Assembly (NCBI GenBank): GCA_003232155.1
Contig: QILY01000039.1
Coordinates: forward strand, 1-25,099
Source of the DNA: Maribacter sp.
Lineage (GTDB): Bacteria > Bacteroidota > Bacteroidia > Flavobacteriales > Flavobacteriaceae
Direction: 5' to 3'
DNA: 25,099 nt
In this document: one piece after another, positions 1 to 6,502 of the stretch
How positions within the stretch are numbered: position 1 is the stretch's first letter
Layout: every line of letters begins with the position of its first letter
Made by a program: the position numbers and the translations under genes
The notes under the pieces: generated by a model
The model's database searches: none
What the model was told of the DNA's origin: nothing
What the model saw: only the letters and a program-made list of their open reading frames with translations

Positions 1-770
1 AAAATACGATCACTGGTCGGGCCCGTTATTAAGGTGTCGCCAATGCGAACAAAGATATTCATGGCACCAGCTTCTTCGATGTTTTCGTGTTTGTGGTCGT
101 CTGTCCAAATTACTTGGTGGTATCCCTTTGCTTTTGCTAATTGCGTAGGATGAAATTGGCCGGCATAGTTCCCCCCTGTTTTGGCATACCCCACACCGCC
201 ATTGGCTGAACGGGAATATTTTTCTTCTATCAAAACTTTTACCTTTCCCGAGAAATAAGGTCCTGAAGGCGCCAAGCAAATCATAAACTTGTATTCATCT
301 GCTGGCGAGGCATGAAAGCCTTCTCCCGAAGCAAAAATGAAAGGGCGAATGTACATTGTGCTTCCTTCCGTTTGCGGAATCCATTGTTTGTCCAGCTCCA
401 AAAGGGTTTTTAGACCATCCATAAATATGGCTTCTGGCAATTCGGGAATGGACATACGGTTGGCCGATATATTAAGTCGCTTGTGATTGTCTAGTGGTCG
501 AAAAAGGAAAATATCATTATTCTCATCTTTATAGGCTTTCATGCCTTCAAAAATAGATTGACCATAATGGAAAATTTTAGCAGAAGGCTGTAAACTTACT
601 GGCCCGTAGGGAACAATTTTAGGAGTTTTCCATGCACCATTCTTATAATCGCAAACCAACATATGGTCAGAGAAAACACTTCCAAATGCTAAATTGTCAA
701 AATCAACTTGGTCTATTTTTGATATTTTCACCTTTTCTATTGAGATAAGGCTCTTTATAATACTTTCCAT
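1..770 (-). CDS. ilvE: Branched-chain amino acid aminotransferase, 3'-truncated by window edge
   Basis: A PLP-dependent fold-type IV transaminase that interconverts Leu, Ile and Val with their 2-oxo acids, in the cytoplasm. The minus-strand frame opens at ATG 770 and stays open through the left edge, giving about 256 residues of an expected ~350, so the C-terminus lies outside the window. Visible motifs are FEGMKAYK and RPFIFASGEGF (substrate and cofactor pocket), then GGVGYAKTGGNYAGQF, which carries the Schiff-base lysine at about residue 197, and IFVRIGDTLITGPTSDR, typical of BCATs. It diverges from the DUF4920 gene with a gap of about 100 bp. The family call is firm. The symbol rests on family resemblance, and a different class IV paralogue cannot be excluded without the C-terminus. 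Confidence 0.9.
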   Translation of the reverse strand, partial: MESIIKSLISIEKVKISKIDQVDFDNLAFGSVFSDHMLVCDYKNGAWKTPKIVPYGPVSLQPSAKIFHYGQSIFEGMKAYKDENNDIFLFRPLDNHKRLNISANRMSIPELPEAIFMDGLKTLLELDKQWIPQTEGSTMYIRPFIFASGEGFHASPADEYKFMICLAPSGPYFSGKVKVLIEEKYSRSANGGVGYAKTGGNYAGQFHPTQLAKAKGYHQVIWTDDHKHENIEEAGAMNIFVRIGDTLITGPTSDRI

Positions 771-875
771 TTTGAGTTAGATTAAAGAATAAAATTAATG
801 AAATATCCCAATTTCACCCTTCTTTTTTCGTTTAAAATGACCAATTTTGTAGAACATGACCAAATGCTGTTTATT

Positions 876-1379
876 ATGAAAAGAATTAACATTTTACTTG
901 CTTTTTTATTAGTGATTTACACATGTACGTCCCAAAATCATCAGCCTGATAATCGATTGAAAGAATCTATAGCTGATAATTTGATTTCTTTTGGAATACA
1001 AATTGATGCAAATGGAACTGTCAATATGGAAGAAATGTCCGAAAAATATCAAAAAATGATACCTTTAGATACACTTCAGACAAAATTCACAGCAATTGTT
1101 AGTGAGGTATGTAAAATGAAAGGCTGCTGGATGAAATTAGAGCTGACAAATGGTCAAGAAACTATGGTTCGCTTTAAAGACTATGGCTTTTTTATGCCTG
1201 AGGATATTAAAGGAAAAGAAGTTATTGTAAACGGATTGGCTTTTGTTGAGGAAATGAGTGTCGAAGATCAAAAACACTACGCAAAAGATGGCGGCGAATT
1301 TGAAGAGATTATCAATAAAATCAGTAAACCTAGAAAATCATATGGTTTTGAAGCTGATGGGGTACTTATAAAAGAGTAG
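876..1379 (+). CDS. DUF4920 domain protein, exported or lipoprotein
   Basis: This 167-aa protein is exported and its function is unknown. The frame is open from 798, but ATG 876 is preferred because it starts a signal sequence, MKRINILLAFLLVIYTC, directly. Cys17 could be a lipidation site, although Thr at -1 is unusual for a lipobox, so cleavage by signal peptidase I is also possible. The domain core shows VCKMKGCWM (Cys79 and Cys84), MVRFKDYGFFMP, and a segment running from VIVNGLAFVEEMSVEDQKHY to SYGFEADGVL, all matching the DUF4920 family as I know it. The cysteine pair followed by CW suggests metal or redox chemistry, but this is inference. A near-consensus -7 box (CAATTTTG, 842-849) lies about 27 bp before ATG 876. 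The mnmD gene follows after a single base, so the two are probably cotranscribed. Confidence 0.82.
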   Translation: MKRINILLAFLLVIYTCTSQNHQPDNRLKESIADNLISFGIQIDANGTVNMEEMSEKYQKMIPLDTLQTKFTAIVSEVCKMKGCWMKLELTNGQETMVRFKDYGFFMPEDIKGKEVIVNGLAFVEEMSVEDQKHYAKDGGEFEEIINKISKPRKSYGFEADGVLIKE

Positions 1380-1380
1380 T

Positions 1381-2046
1381 TTGAAACGCGAGATCATAAC
1401 CACTTCTGACGGCTCAAAAACAATTCAAATTGTTGATTGGAATGAACAATACCATTCAAAACATGGTGCTATTCAAGAAGCGTACCATGTCTTTATAAAA
1501 TCAGGGCTCTCCCTTTTCAACAATCAATCGGTATCTATTTTAGAAATAGGCTTTGGAACAGGTCTCAATGCTTTGATTACTTTGATCGAAGCTGAGAGAT
1601 TTCATTTGAATATTACTTATACCGGTATTGAAGCATATCCTATTGCACCTGAAGAATTACAGCAGCTCAATTATATATCTGAATTAAAGGCCGAAGAATT
1701 TGAAAACGATTTTCAATTGATGCACGATGCACCTTGGGAAGAAGATATTGCCCTATCCGATACATTTATCTTACATAAAAAACAAAAAGATTTTCGAGAA
1801 CTAAATGACGATAATTTGTTTGATCTTGTCTATTTTGATGCTTTTGGCGCTCGGGTACAACCTGAATTATGGACCGCCACTATTTTCTCAATAATGTTCA
1901 ATGCACTAAAAAAAGGCGGTGTATTGGTAACCTATGCCGCAAAAGGTAGTGTAAGGCGTGCAATGCAAGAAGTTGGTTTTTCTGTAGAACGTTTGCCCGG
2001 CCCACCAGGAAAACGTGAAATGCTACGTGCTACAAAACCAATCTAG
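1381..2046 (+). CDS. mnmD: tRNA 5-methylaminomethyl-2-thiouridine methyltransferase MnmD (MnmC N-terminal-type)
   Basis: A SAM-dependent methyltransferase that makes the last methylation of the wobble uridine mnm5s2U in certain tRNAs, in the cytoplasm. At 221 aa it matches the methyltransferase half of E. coli MnmC and has no FAD-oxidase half, so it is the stand-alone MnmD form. Motifs seen are the SAM-binding LEIGFGTGLNAL, an acidic DLVYFDAFGARVQPELW segment near the active site, and the C-terminal TYAAKGSVRRAM and LPGPPGKREMLRA, diagnostic of the family. The start is TTG at 1381, one base after the previous stop. No upstream ATG is possible in this frame without overlapping that gene, and the MKREIITTSDGS start fits the family. 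Expression probably depends on readthrough from the DUF4920 gene. Confidence 0.88.
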   Translation: MKREIITTSDGSKTIQIVDWNEQYHSKHGAIQEAYHVFIKSGLSLFNNQSVSILEIGFGTGLNALITLIEAERFHLNITYTGIEAYPIAPEELQQLNYISELKAEEFENDFQLMHDAPWEEDIALSDTFILHKKQKDFRELNDDNLFDLVYFDAFGARVQPELWTATIFSIMFNALKKGGVLVTYAAKGSVRRAMQEVGFSVERLPGPPGKREMLRATKPI

Positions 2047-2264
2047 TTTTCTATGAATTCGTTTAAGCTTTTTCAATCGGCTTAAAAATTGCCCTTATAT
2101 GCTAAGTTTTTGCCTTTTTTCATTCCGTAACTGTGCTATGCAACTTAAAAATGCCTTAACCCGAACCCAAAACGGATAATTTTCGCTTCGATCCAAAAAG
2201 ATTAAACGAGTTCTATATGAAAAGTTAATTAGTACTAGTATTCGCTATAATATTAACGTAACCT

Positions 2265-2437
2265 TACCCCGAACTATGCATTAGAATTTCGTTATGAGGT
2301 TCTAAAGAGCAATGAATCAGGGAATTTTATTGGTTTCAGCCTAGCACCGCTATGGTTAAATCAAAAAACTCAACGAAGTGACTGATTTGAAGCTGTTTAG
2401 GGCCGGAATAGATTTTCTAATGCATAATTCGGGGTAA
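2265..2437. repeat. 173-bp element bounded by 23-bp terminal inverted repeats (MITE-like)
   Basis: The left end reads TTACCCCGAACTATGCATTA followed by GAA. The right end (2415-2437) reads TTCTAATGCATAATTCGGGG followed by TAA, its reverse complement with 22 of 23 positions matching. Coordinates of the left arm are good to about one base. The ~125-bp interior has no convincing ORF. I see no clear target-site duplication outside the arms. A 13-bp look-alike of the left end (CCTTAACCCGAAC) lies about 100 bp upstream near 2155. The element fills most of the gene-free stretch 2047-2468, and I see nothing else there. It could be a non-autonomous transposable element or a large transcribed hairpin. 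Confidence 0.6.
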
Positions 2438-2468
2438 ACAATAGTGTTAAATCGGAATTAAATGAAAC

Positions 2469-2497
2469 TTGCCCCGCAATGAAAAAGAATACCTTTG
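2469..2497 (+). promoter_or_regulatory. Bacteroidetes-type promoter for the TIGR01777 gene
   Basis: TTG at 2469-2471 is followed after 18 bp by TACCTTTG at 2490-2497, an exact match to the Bacteroidetes -7 consensus TAnnTTTG with a -33 TTG. Transcription would start around 2500-2504, right at the ATG at 2502, implying an essentially leaderless mRNA. Confidence 0.6.
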
Positions 2498-2501
2498 GTG
2501 T

Positions 2502-3422
2502 ATGAAAGTATTGATTGCAGGAGCAACAGGACTGGTGGGGAGTGAGCTTGTGAACTTATGTCATGAGAAGGGTATCTCTGTAAATTATTTGACTACACGC
2601 AAGAATAAAATAGTTTCCAATACTAATTATAACGGATTTTATTGGAGTCCCGATGAAAATGAAATTGACTTAAAATGTTTTGAGGGCGTAACGACTATTA
2701 TAAATTTAGCCGGCGCATCTATTTCAAAAAGATGGACATCAAGCTACAAAGAAAAAGTACTTTCCAGTAGGGTTAATTCACTCCGTACTTTATATACTGC
2801 ACTAGAAAAAATGGATAGTAGTGCTATTGTTTCTTTTGTATCAGCATCGGCTATTGGTATTTACCCCAACTCACTTAGCGCGTATTATACTGAAGATGAA
2901 AAGAATATTGATAAGAGTTTTTTAGGGGATGTAGTAAAAGCATGGGAAACGAAAATAGATGCATTTGAAAAGTTCAATTTTAATGTGACCAAAATAAGAA
3001 TAGGTTTGGTCTTGTCTTCAAAAGGCGGGGCCTTGCCAGAAATGGAAAGACCTGTTCAATATTATGTAGGTGCTGCATTTGGAGATGGGCAACAATGGCA
3101 ATCATGGATCCATATTACTGATTTAGCCCGAATGTTCTTATTTGTAATTGAAAATAGTTTAGAAGGTTCATATAATGGTGTAGGTCCAAACCCGGTAACG
3201 AATACTAAACTGGTAAAGGAAATTGCTAAAGTGCTGCACAAACCACTTTTCTTGCCCAATATTCCCAAATTTGTAATGCGAACTATTTTAGGCGAAATGT
3301 CTTATCTATTGTTTGCCAGTCAGCGTGTAAGTAGTAAAAAAATAGAAGAAGAAGGTTTTGTTTTTGAATATATGAACGTTTGTAGTGCTCTTGAAGGTAT
3401 TTATGACAGAAACTCAAGATGA
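2502..3422 (+). CDS. TIGR01777 family NAD(P)-dependent epimerase-like protein (YfcH/SDR39U1-like)
   Basis: A 306-aa extended short-chain dehydrogenase/reductase of unknown substrate. The N-terminus MKVLIAGATGLVGSEL holds the GxTGxxG dinucleotide-binding motif. NLAGASISKRWT, the SRVNS region, SASAIGIYP, and the C-terminal YNGVGPNPVTN with a DUF1731-like tail follow in the order typical of TIGR01777 proteins, whose usual length is about 300 aa. The frame is open from 2469, but the start at ATG 2502 places the Rossmann motif at the N-terminus as in the family, and the promoter ends just before it. The gene appears monocistronic, with a ~200-bp gap before grpE. The family is known in E. coli (YfcH) and humans, but its reaction is not settled, so no pathway is proposed. 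Confidence 0.87.
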   Translation: MKVLIAGATGLVGSELVNLCHEKGISVNYLTTRKNKIVSNTNYNGFYWSPDENEIDLKCFEGVTTIINLAGASISKRWTSSYKEKVLSSRVNSLRTLYTALEKMDSSAIVSFVSASAIGIYPNSLSAYYTEDEKNIDKSFLGDVVKAWETKIDAFEKFNFNVTKIRIGLVLSSKGGALPEMERPVQYYVGAAFGDGQQWQSWIHITDLARMFLFVIENSLEGSYNGVGPNPVTNTKLVKEIAKVLHKPLFLPNIPKFVMRTILGEMSYLLFASQRVSSKKIEEEGFVFEYMNVCSALEGIYDRNSR

Positions 3423-3550
3423 GTCCTTAATGTCAAACAGGTTACATTCCATTCTAACATAATTATTTAGTCTAAGATTCAATCTAACCCAGATTATGGC
3501 TCTGCCTTGGGGATAGTCGGTTTTAAGAATTTTTTTATTGTCTTTTTTAA

Positions 3551-3590
3551 TGACATTTTGACATTTTTAAAGAATTGGCAGTACTTTTGC
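3551..3590 (+). promoter_or_regulatory. Composite promoter of grpE-dnaJ: sigma-54-like -24/-12 overlapping a TAnnTTTG box
   Basis: TTGGCA (3575-3580) and TTGC (3587-3590) put GG and GC exactly 12 bp apart, as in sigma-54 promoters (YTGGCAC-N5-TTGC); the C after TGGCA is replaced by G. The same bases contain TACTTTTG (3582-3589), an exact housekeeping TAnnTTTG box with a TTTG 21 bp upstream. Just upstream lies a perfect tandem repeat, TGACATTT TGACATTT (3551-3566), that could bind a regulator. A sigma-54 start would fall near 3602 and leave a 25-nt leader. Which sigma factor is used cannot be decided from sequence. Confidence 0.55.
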
Positions 3591-3626
3591 CACCTTAGAA
3601 ATTGAAGGTTAAAAATAGTAATACCA

Positions 3627-4175
3627 ATGAGTAAAAAAGATAAAGCTGAAGAAGTTTCTGAAGTTGAATTAAATACTGTCGCCGAAAAAGCAGCTGAAGA
3701 GATTGTGAACGAGGTTAAGGAATTGACCGTTGAAGAGCAGCTTCAAGAAGATTTAGCAAAAGAGAAAGATAAATTTCTGCGTCTTTTCGCAGAGTTCGAA
3801 AACTATAAAAAACGTACTTCTAAAGAACGTATGGAGCTTTATAGAACTGCAGGTCAAGAGGTCATCGTATCTCTATTGCCCGTAATGGACGATTTTGATA
3901 GGGGAATGAAAGAATTGGCAAAATCAGAGGATAAAGAAATGTTCAAAGGCATCGAGCTTATCAGTAATAAGTTTACAGAAACCCTTAAAAATAAAGGTTT
4001 ACAAGAAATGGCTGTAAAGCAAGGCGATGCTTTTGATGCAGAAAAGCATGATGCCATAACCCAAATACCAGCTCCGAACAAGAAACTGAAAGGTAAAATT
4101 ATTGATGTTATCGAAAAAGGTTTTACCCTAGGGGATAAAATTATTCGACACCCAAAAGTAGTCGTTGGAAACTAA
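3627..4175 (+). CDS. grpE: Nucleotide exchange factor GrpE
   Basis: GrpE releases ADP from DnaK and so resets the Hsp70 cycle in the cytoplasm. The 182-aa protein has the expected architecture: an acidic N-terminal tail (to about residue 45), then a long coiled-coil helix containing FLRLFAEFENYKKRTSKER, and the C-terminal beta-wing with DAEKHDAITQIP and the signature GFTLGDKIIRHPKVVV at the end. The ATG at 3627 gives the normal family length. dnaJ follows after 9 bp, so they form an operon, while dnaK is not in the window. The promoter region upstream carries both a sigma-54-like and a housekeeping-like element. Confidence 0.95.
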   Translation: MSKKDKAEEVSEVELNTVAEKAAEEIVNEVKELTVEEQLQEDLAKEKDKFLRLFAEFENYKKRTSKERMELYRTAGQEVIVSLLPVMDDFDRGMKELAKSEDKEMFKGIELISNKFTETLKNKGLQEMAVKQGDAFDAEKHDAITQIPAPNKKLKGKIIDVIEKGFTLGDKIIRHPKVVVGN

Positions 4176-4184
4176 GAAATCAGT

Positions 4185-5291
4185 ATGAAGGAAGATTATT
4201 ACGAAATTTTAGGAATTACTAAAAATGCAACGGCTGCTGAAATAAAAAAGGCATATCGTAAGAAAGCGGTACAGTATCACCCTGATAAAAATCCAGGCGA
4301 TGTAAAAGCTGAAGGAATGTTCAAAAAGGCAGCTGAGGCCTATGAAGTTTTGAGCGACGACAATAAGAAAGCGCGTTATGATCAATATGGTCATGCAGCT
4401 TTTGAAGGTGGCGGTGGTTTTGGCGGAGGCGGAATGGATATGGATGATATTTTCAACCAGTTCGGCGATATTTTTGGAAATGCTTTTGGTGGCAGAGGTG
4501 GTTTTGGTGGCGGTGGCCAGCGTAGGATAAAAGGTAGCAACCTGAGAATACATGTGAAATTGACACTGGAAGAAGTTGCCAATGGTATTGAGAAAAAAGT
4601 AAAAGTCCGTAGAAAAAAACAAGTGGAAGGTGTTACCTATAAAACTTGTTCAACTTGTGGGGGTCAAGGTCAGGTAACCAAAATAACCAATACCATTTTG
4701 GGTAGAATGCAAACAGCCGCTACATGTAATGCTTGTAGTGGTAGTGGTCAAATCATTGATAAACGCCCCAGTGATGCCGATGGTCAAGGTTTAAAAGTAG
4801 TTGAAGAAACGGTTTCAATAAATATACCGGCAGGAGTAGAGGATGGCATGCAGTTGAAAGTGCCCAATAAAGGAAACGAAGCTCCGGGTAATGGGGTTTC
4901 GGGCGATTTATTGGTAGCCATTGAAACTGTTGACCACGAGACTTTAAAGCGAGAAGGTGATAATTTACATTATGATCTTTATATAAGTTTTTCAGAAGCT
5001 GTACTGGGTACATCTAAGGAAATTGATTCCGTTGGTGGAAAAGTACGTATCAAGTTAGAAGCAGGTATTCAGTCAGGTAAAATATTACGTTTGCGTGGCA
5101 AAGGTATTTCAAGCTTAAATGGTTATGGTAGTGGTGATTTATTGGTTCATGTGAATGTTTGGACACCAAAAGAATTGAATAAAGAGCAAAAAGAGTTTTT
5201 TGAGCGTATGCAAAACGATGAGAATTTTGAGCCTAGGCCTGAAAAATCAGATAAGTCATTCTTTGAAAAAGTAAAAGATATGTTCTCTTAA
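4185..5291 (+). CDS. dnaJ: Chaperone DnaJ with a two-repeat zinc-finger domain
   Basis: An Hsp40 co-chaperone that delivers clients to DnaK and stimulates its ATPase. The 368 residues comprise a J domain with HPD at 32-34, a Gly/Phe-rich linker (about 73-115), a cysteine-rich domain, and the C-terminal substrate-binding beta domains with a dimerisation end. The cysteine-rich domain has only two CxxCxGxG units, C155-C158 and C181-C184, where the classic protein has four. Spacing and flanking residues (the TNTILGRMQT loop between them) correspond to motifs 2 and 3, the ones that build zinc centre II, so centre I (motifs 1 and 4) is missing. I recall this form from other flavobacteria, so it is probably a lineage trait rather than damage. 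It is cotranscribed with grpE. Confidence 0.95.
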   Translation: MKEDYYEILGITKNATAAEIKKAYRKKAVQYHPDKNPGDVKAEGMFKKAAEAYEVLSDDNKKARYDQYGHAAFEGGGGFGGGGMDMDDIFNQFGDIFGNAFGGRGGFGGGGQRRIKGSNLRIHVKLTLEEVANGIEKKVKVRRKKQVEGVTYKTCSTCGGQGQVTKITNTILGRMQTAATCNACSGSGQIIDKRPSDADGQGLKVVEETVSINIPAGVEDGMQLKVPNKGNEAPGNGVSGDLLVAIETVDHETLKREGDNLHYDLYISFSEAVLGTSKEIDSVGGKVRIKLEAGIQSGKILRLRGKGISSLNGYGSGDLLVHVNVWTPKELNKEQKEFFERMQNDENFEPRPEKSDKSFFEKVKDMFS

Positions 5292-5334
5292 CATATTTTA
5301 AATTTTCTATTTAATATAAAAACGTATATTTGAC

Positions 5335-5369
5335 TTAGTGTTAGGTAACTGACACTAATTTTCTTTTTC
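5335..5369 (+). terminator. Probable rho-independent terminator after dnaJ
   Basis: TTAGTGTTA (5335-5343) pairs with TGACACTAA (5350-5358) around a GGTAAC loop, with one T-G wobble. The T-rich run TTTTCTTTTT follows. It lies about 45 bp after the dnaJ stop. Confidence 0.6.
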
Positions 5370-5383
5370 ATAGCAATTTTTTT

Positions 5384-5420
5384 CCCATCCTTGATTCGTT
5401 GAGGGTGGGTTTTGTTCTTT
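5384..5420 (+). terminator. Second hairpin with T-rich tail
   Basis: CCCATCC (5384-5390) pairs with GGGTGGG (5403-5409), including one T-G wobble, around a 12-nt loop. TTTTGTTCTTT follows. It is either a back-up terminator for grpE-dnaJ or the end of a short transcript from the TATATTTG box at 5325-5332. Confidence 0.45.
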
Positions 5421-5544
5421 AGTAAACCCGATGCTGGATCTGTTCGCTCTACAAACAGGCCAGAATGGGCTGAAAGAAATATTACGTATTTCCTTATTTG
5501 CAGCAATCTATCTTAAAACTGAAACATCTTTTAAAGCATTTATA

Positions 5545-5552
5545 TATCTTTG
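5545..5552 (+). promoter_or_regulatory. -7 promoter box TATCTTTG before the ABC transporter cluster
   Basis: An exact TAnnTTTG match ending 14 bp before ATG 5567. No good -33 TTG is seen at the usual distance. It supports the start at 5567 rather than the longer frame opening at 5498. Confidence 0.45.
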
Positions 5553-5566
5553 ATAAAATTGCGTAC

Positions 5567-6502
5567 ATGAACAATATTTTGGTCACGAAAGAGGTAACCA
5601 AACAATATGGCGAATACACTGCCCTGAACAAAGTTTCCTTAGAAATTCCTAAAAATAGTATCTATGGCCTGTTGGGTCCTAATGGTGCTGGAAAAACCAC
5701 TTTAATCCGTATTATTAATCAAATAACCTACCCTGATCAAGGTGAGGTTTATTTTAATGGTGAACTTTTAAAGCCACATCATATTGCTATGATGGGGTAT
5801 TTGCCCGAAGAAAGAGGTCTATATAAGAATATGAAAGTAGGAGAGCAGGTGTTGTATCTGGCACAATTGAAGGGCCTTAGTAAAACCGAGGCTAAAAAAA
5901 GACTGAAATACTGGTTCGAAAGGTTGGATATTGGTGATTGGTGGAACAAAAAAACACAAGAGCTTTCTAAAGGTATGGCTCAAAAAATACAATTTATCGT
6001 TACCGTACTTCACGAACCTAAGCTTTTGATTTTTGACGAGCCTTTCAGTGGCTTTGATCCTATTAATGCCAATATTATAAAAGATGAGATCCTACGATTA
6101 AAAGAAAATGGAACTTCTATCATTTTCTCTACCCATAGGATGGAATCTGTTGAAGAGCTATGTGAGTATATCGCTTTGATACATCAATCTGAAAAAATAT
6201 TGGATGGGAAGCTGTCCGATATCAAAAAAGCCTATAAAAACAATATTTTTAAAGTTGGTCTAGAAACTGATAATGGTGATGTTATGCTAAATGAACTTTC
6301 TGAGAAGTTTCAGGTATTGGAATCGGCATATCATCCATCAGAAAAACAATTAGATTTTTCGGTGCAATTACCTTCTAATGATTCAGGTGAAATGTTGGCC
6401 TACCTTTCAGGCAAAGCCAATATTAATCATTTCATGGAAACCGTACCATCTGCCAGCGAAATATTTATACAAACTGTACAAAGTAAAGATGCTCATGAAT
6501 AA
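5567..6502 (+). CDS. ABC transporter ATP-binding protein, NatA-like
   Basis: The ATPase subunit of an ABC-2 type exporter, on the cytoplasmic face of the inner membrane. The 311-aa protein shows Walker A GPNGAGKTT (about residues 37-45), a Q-loop region GYLPEERGLYKNM, the signature LSKGMAQK, Walker B LLIFDEPFSGFDP and the H-loop STHRM. A C-terminal extension of about 100 residues (DUF4162-like) is common in NatA relatives. The frame is open from 5498, but ATG 5567 is chosen because the preceding residues are not conserved-looking and a -7 box sits in that stretch. It overlaps the permease start by 8 bp (ATGAATAA), so the two are translationally coupled. The substrate cannot be told from sequence; Na+ export is only one known role of the family. 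Confidence 0.9.
   Translation: MNNILVTKEVTKQYGEYTALNKVSLEIPKNSIYGLLGPNGAGKTTLIRIINQITYPDQGEVYFNGELLKPHHIAMMGYLPEERGLYKNMKVGEQVLYLAQLKGLSKTEAKKRLKYWFERLDIGDWWNKKTQELSKGMAQKIQFIVTVLHEPKLLIFDEPFSGFDPINANIIKDEILRLKENGTSIIFSTHRMESVEELCEYIALIHQSEKILDGKLSDIKKAYKNNIFKVGLETDNGDVMLNELSEKFQVLESAYHPSEKQLDFSVQLPSNDSGEMLAYLSGKANINHFMETVPSASEIFIQTVQSKDAHE

Noticed and set aside
798..875. Longer start for the DUF4920 protein
   Set aside because: It would put 26 residues before a textbook signal peptide and span a -7-like box; ATG 876 fits better.
4405..4525. GGTGGC-type low-complexity repeat
   Set aside because: It encodes the normal Gly/Phe-rich linker of DnaJ, not a DNA repeat element.
4209..4622. Minus-strand frame of 137 codons opposite dnaJ
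   Set aside because: It lies wholly within a clear chaperone gene and is a by-product of the biased Gly/Phe and Lys codons; no family resemblance.
5403..5480. tRNA-like stretch with GTTCG and a GGCCA end
   Set aside because: No acceptor stem pairing and no T-arm GGTTC..ATCC or D-arm pattern; it is better read as the arm of a terminator hairpin followed by leader DNA. I found no tRNA or rRNA gene in the window.
5498..5566. N-terminal extension of the NatA-like ATPase
   Set aside because: The extra 23 residues do not look like ABC protein, and the stretch contains the TATCTTTG promoter box.
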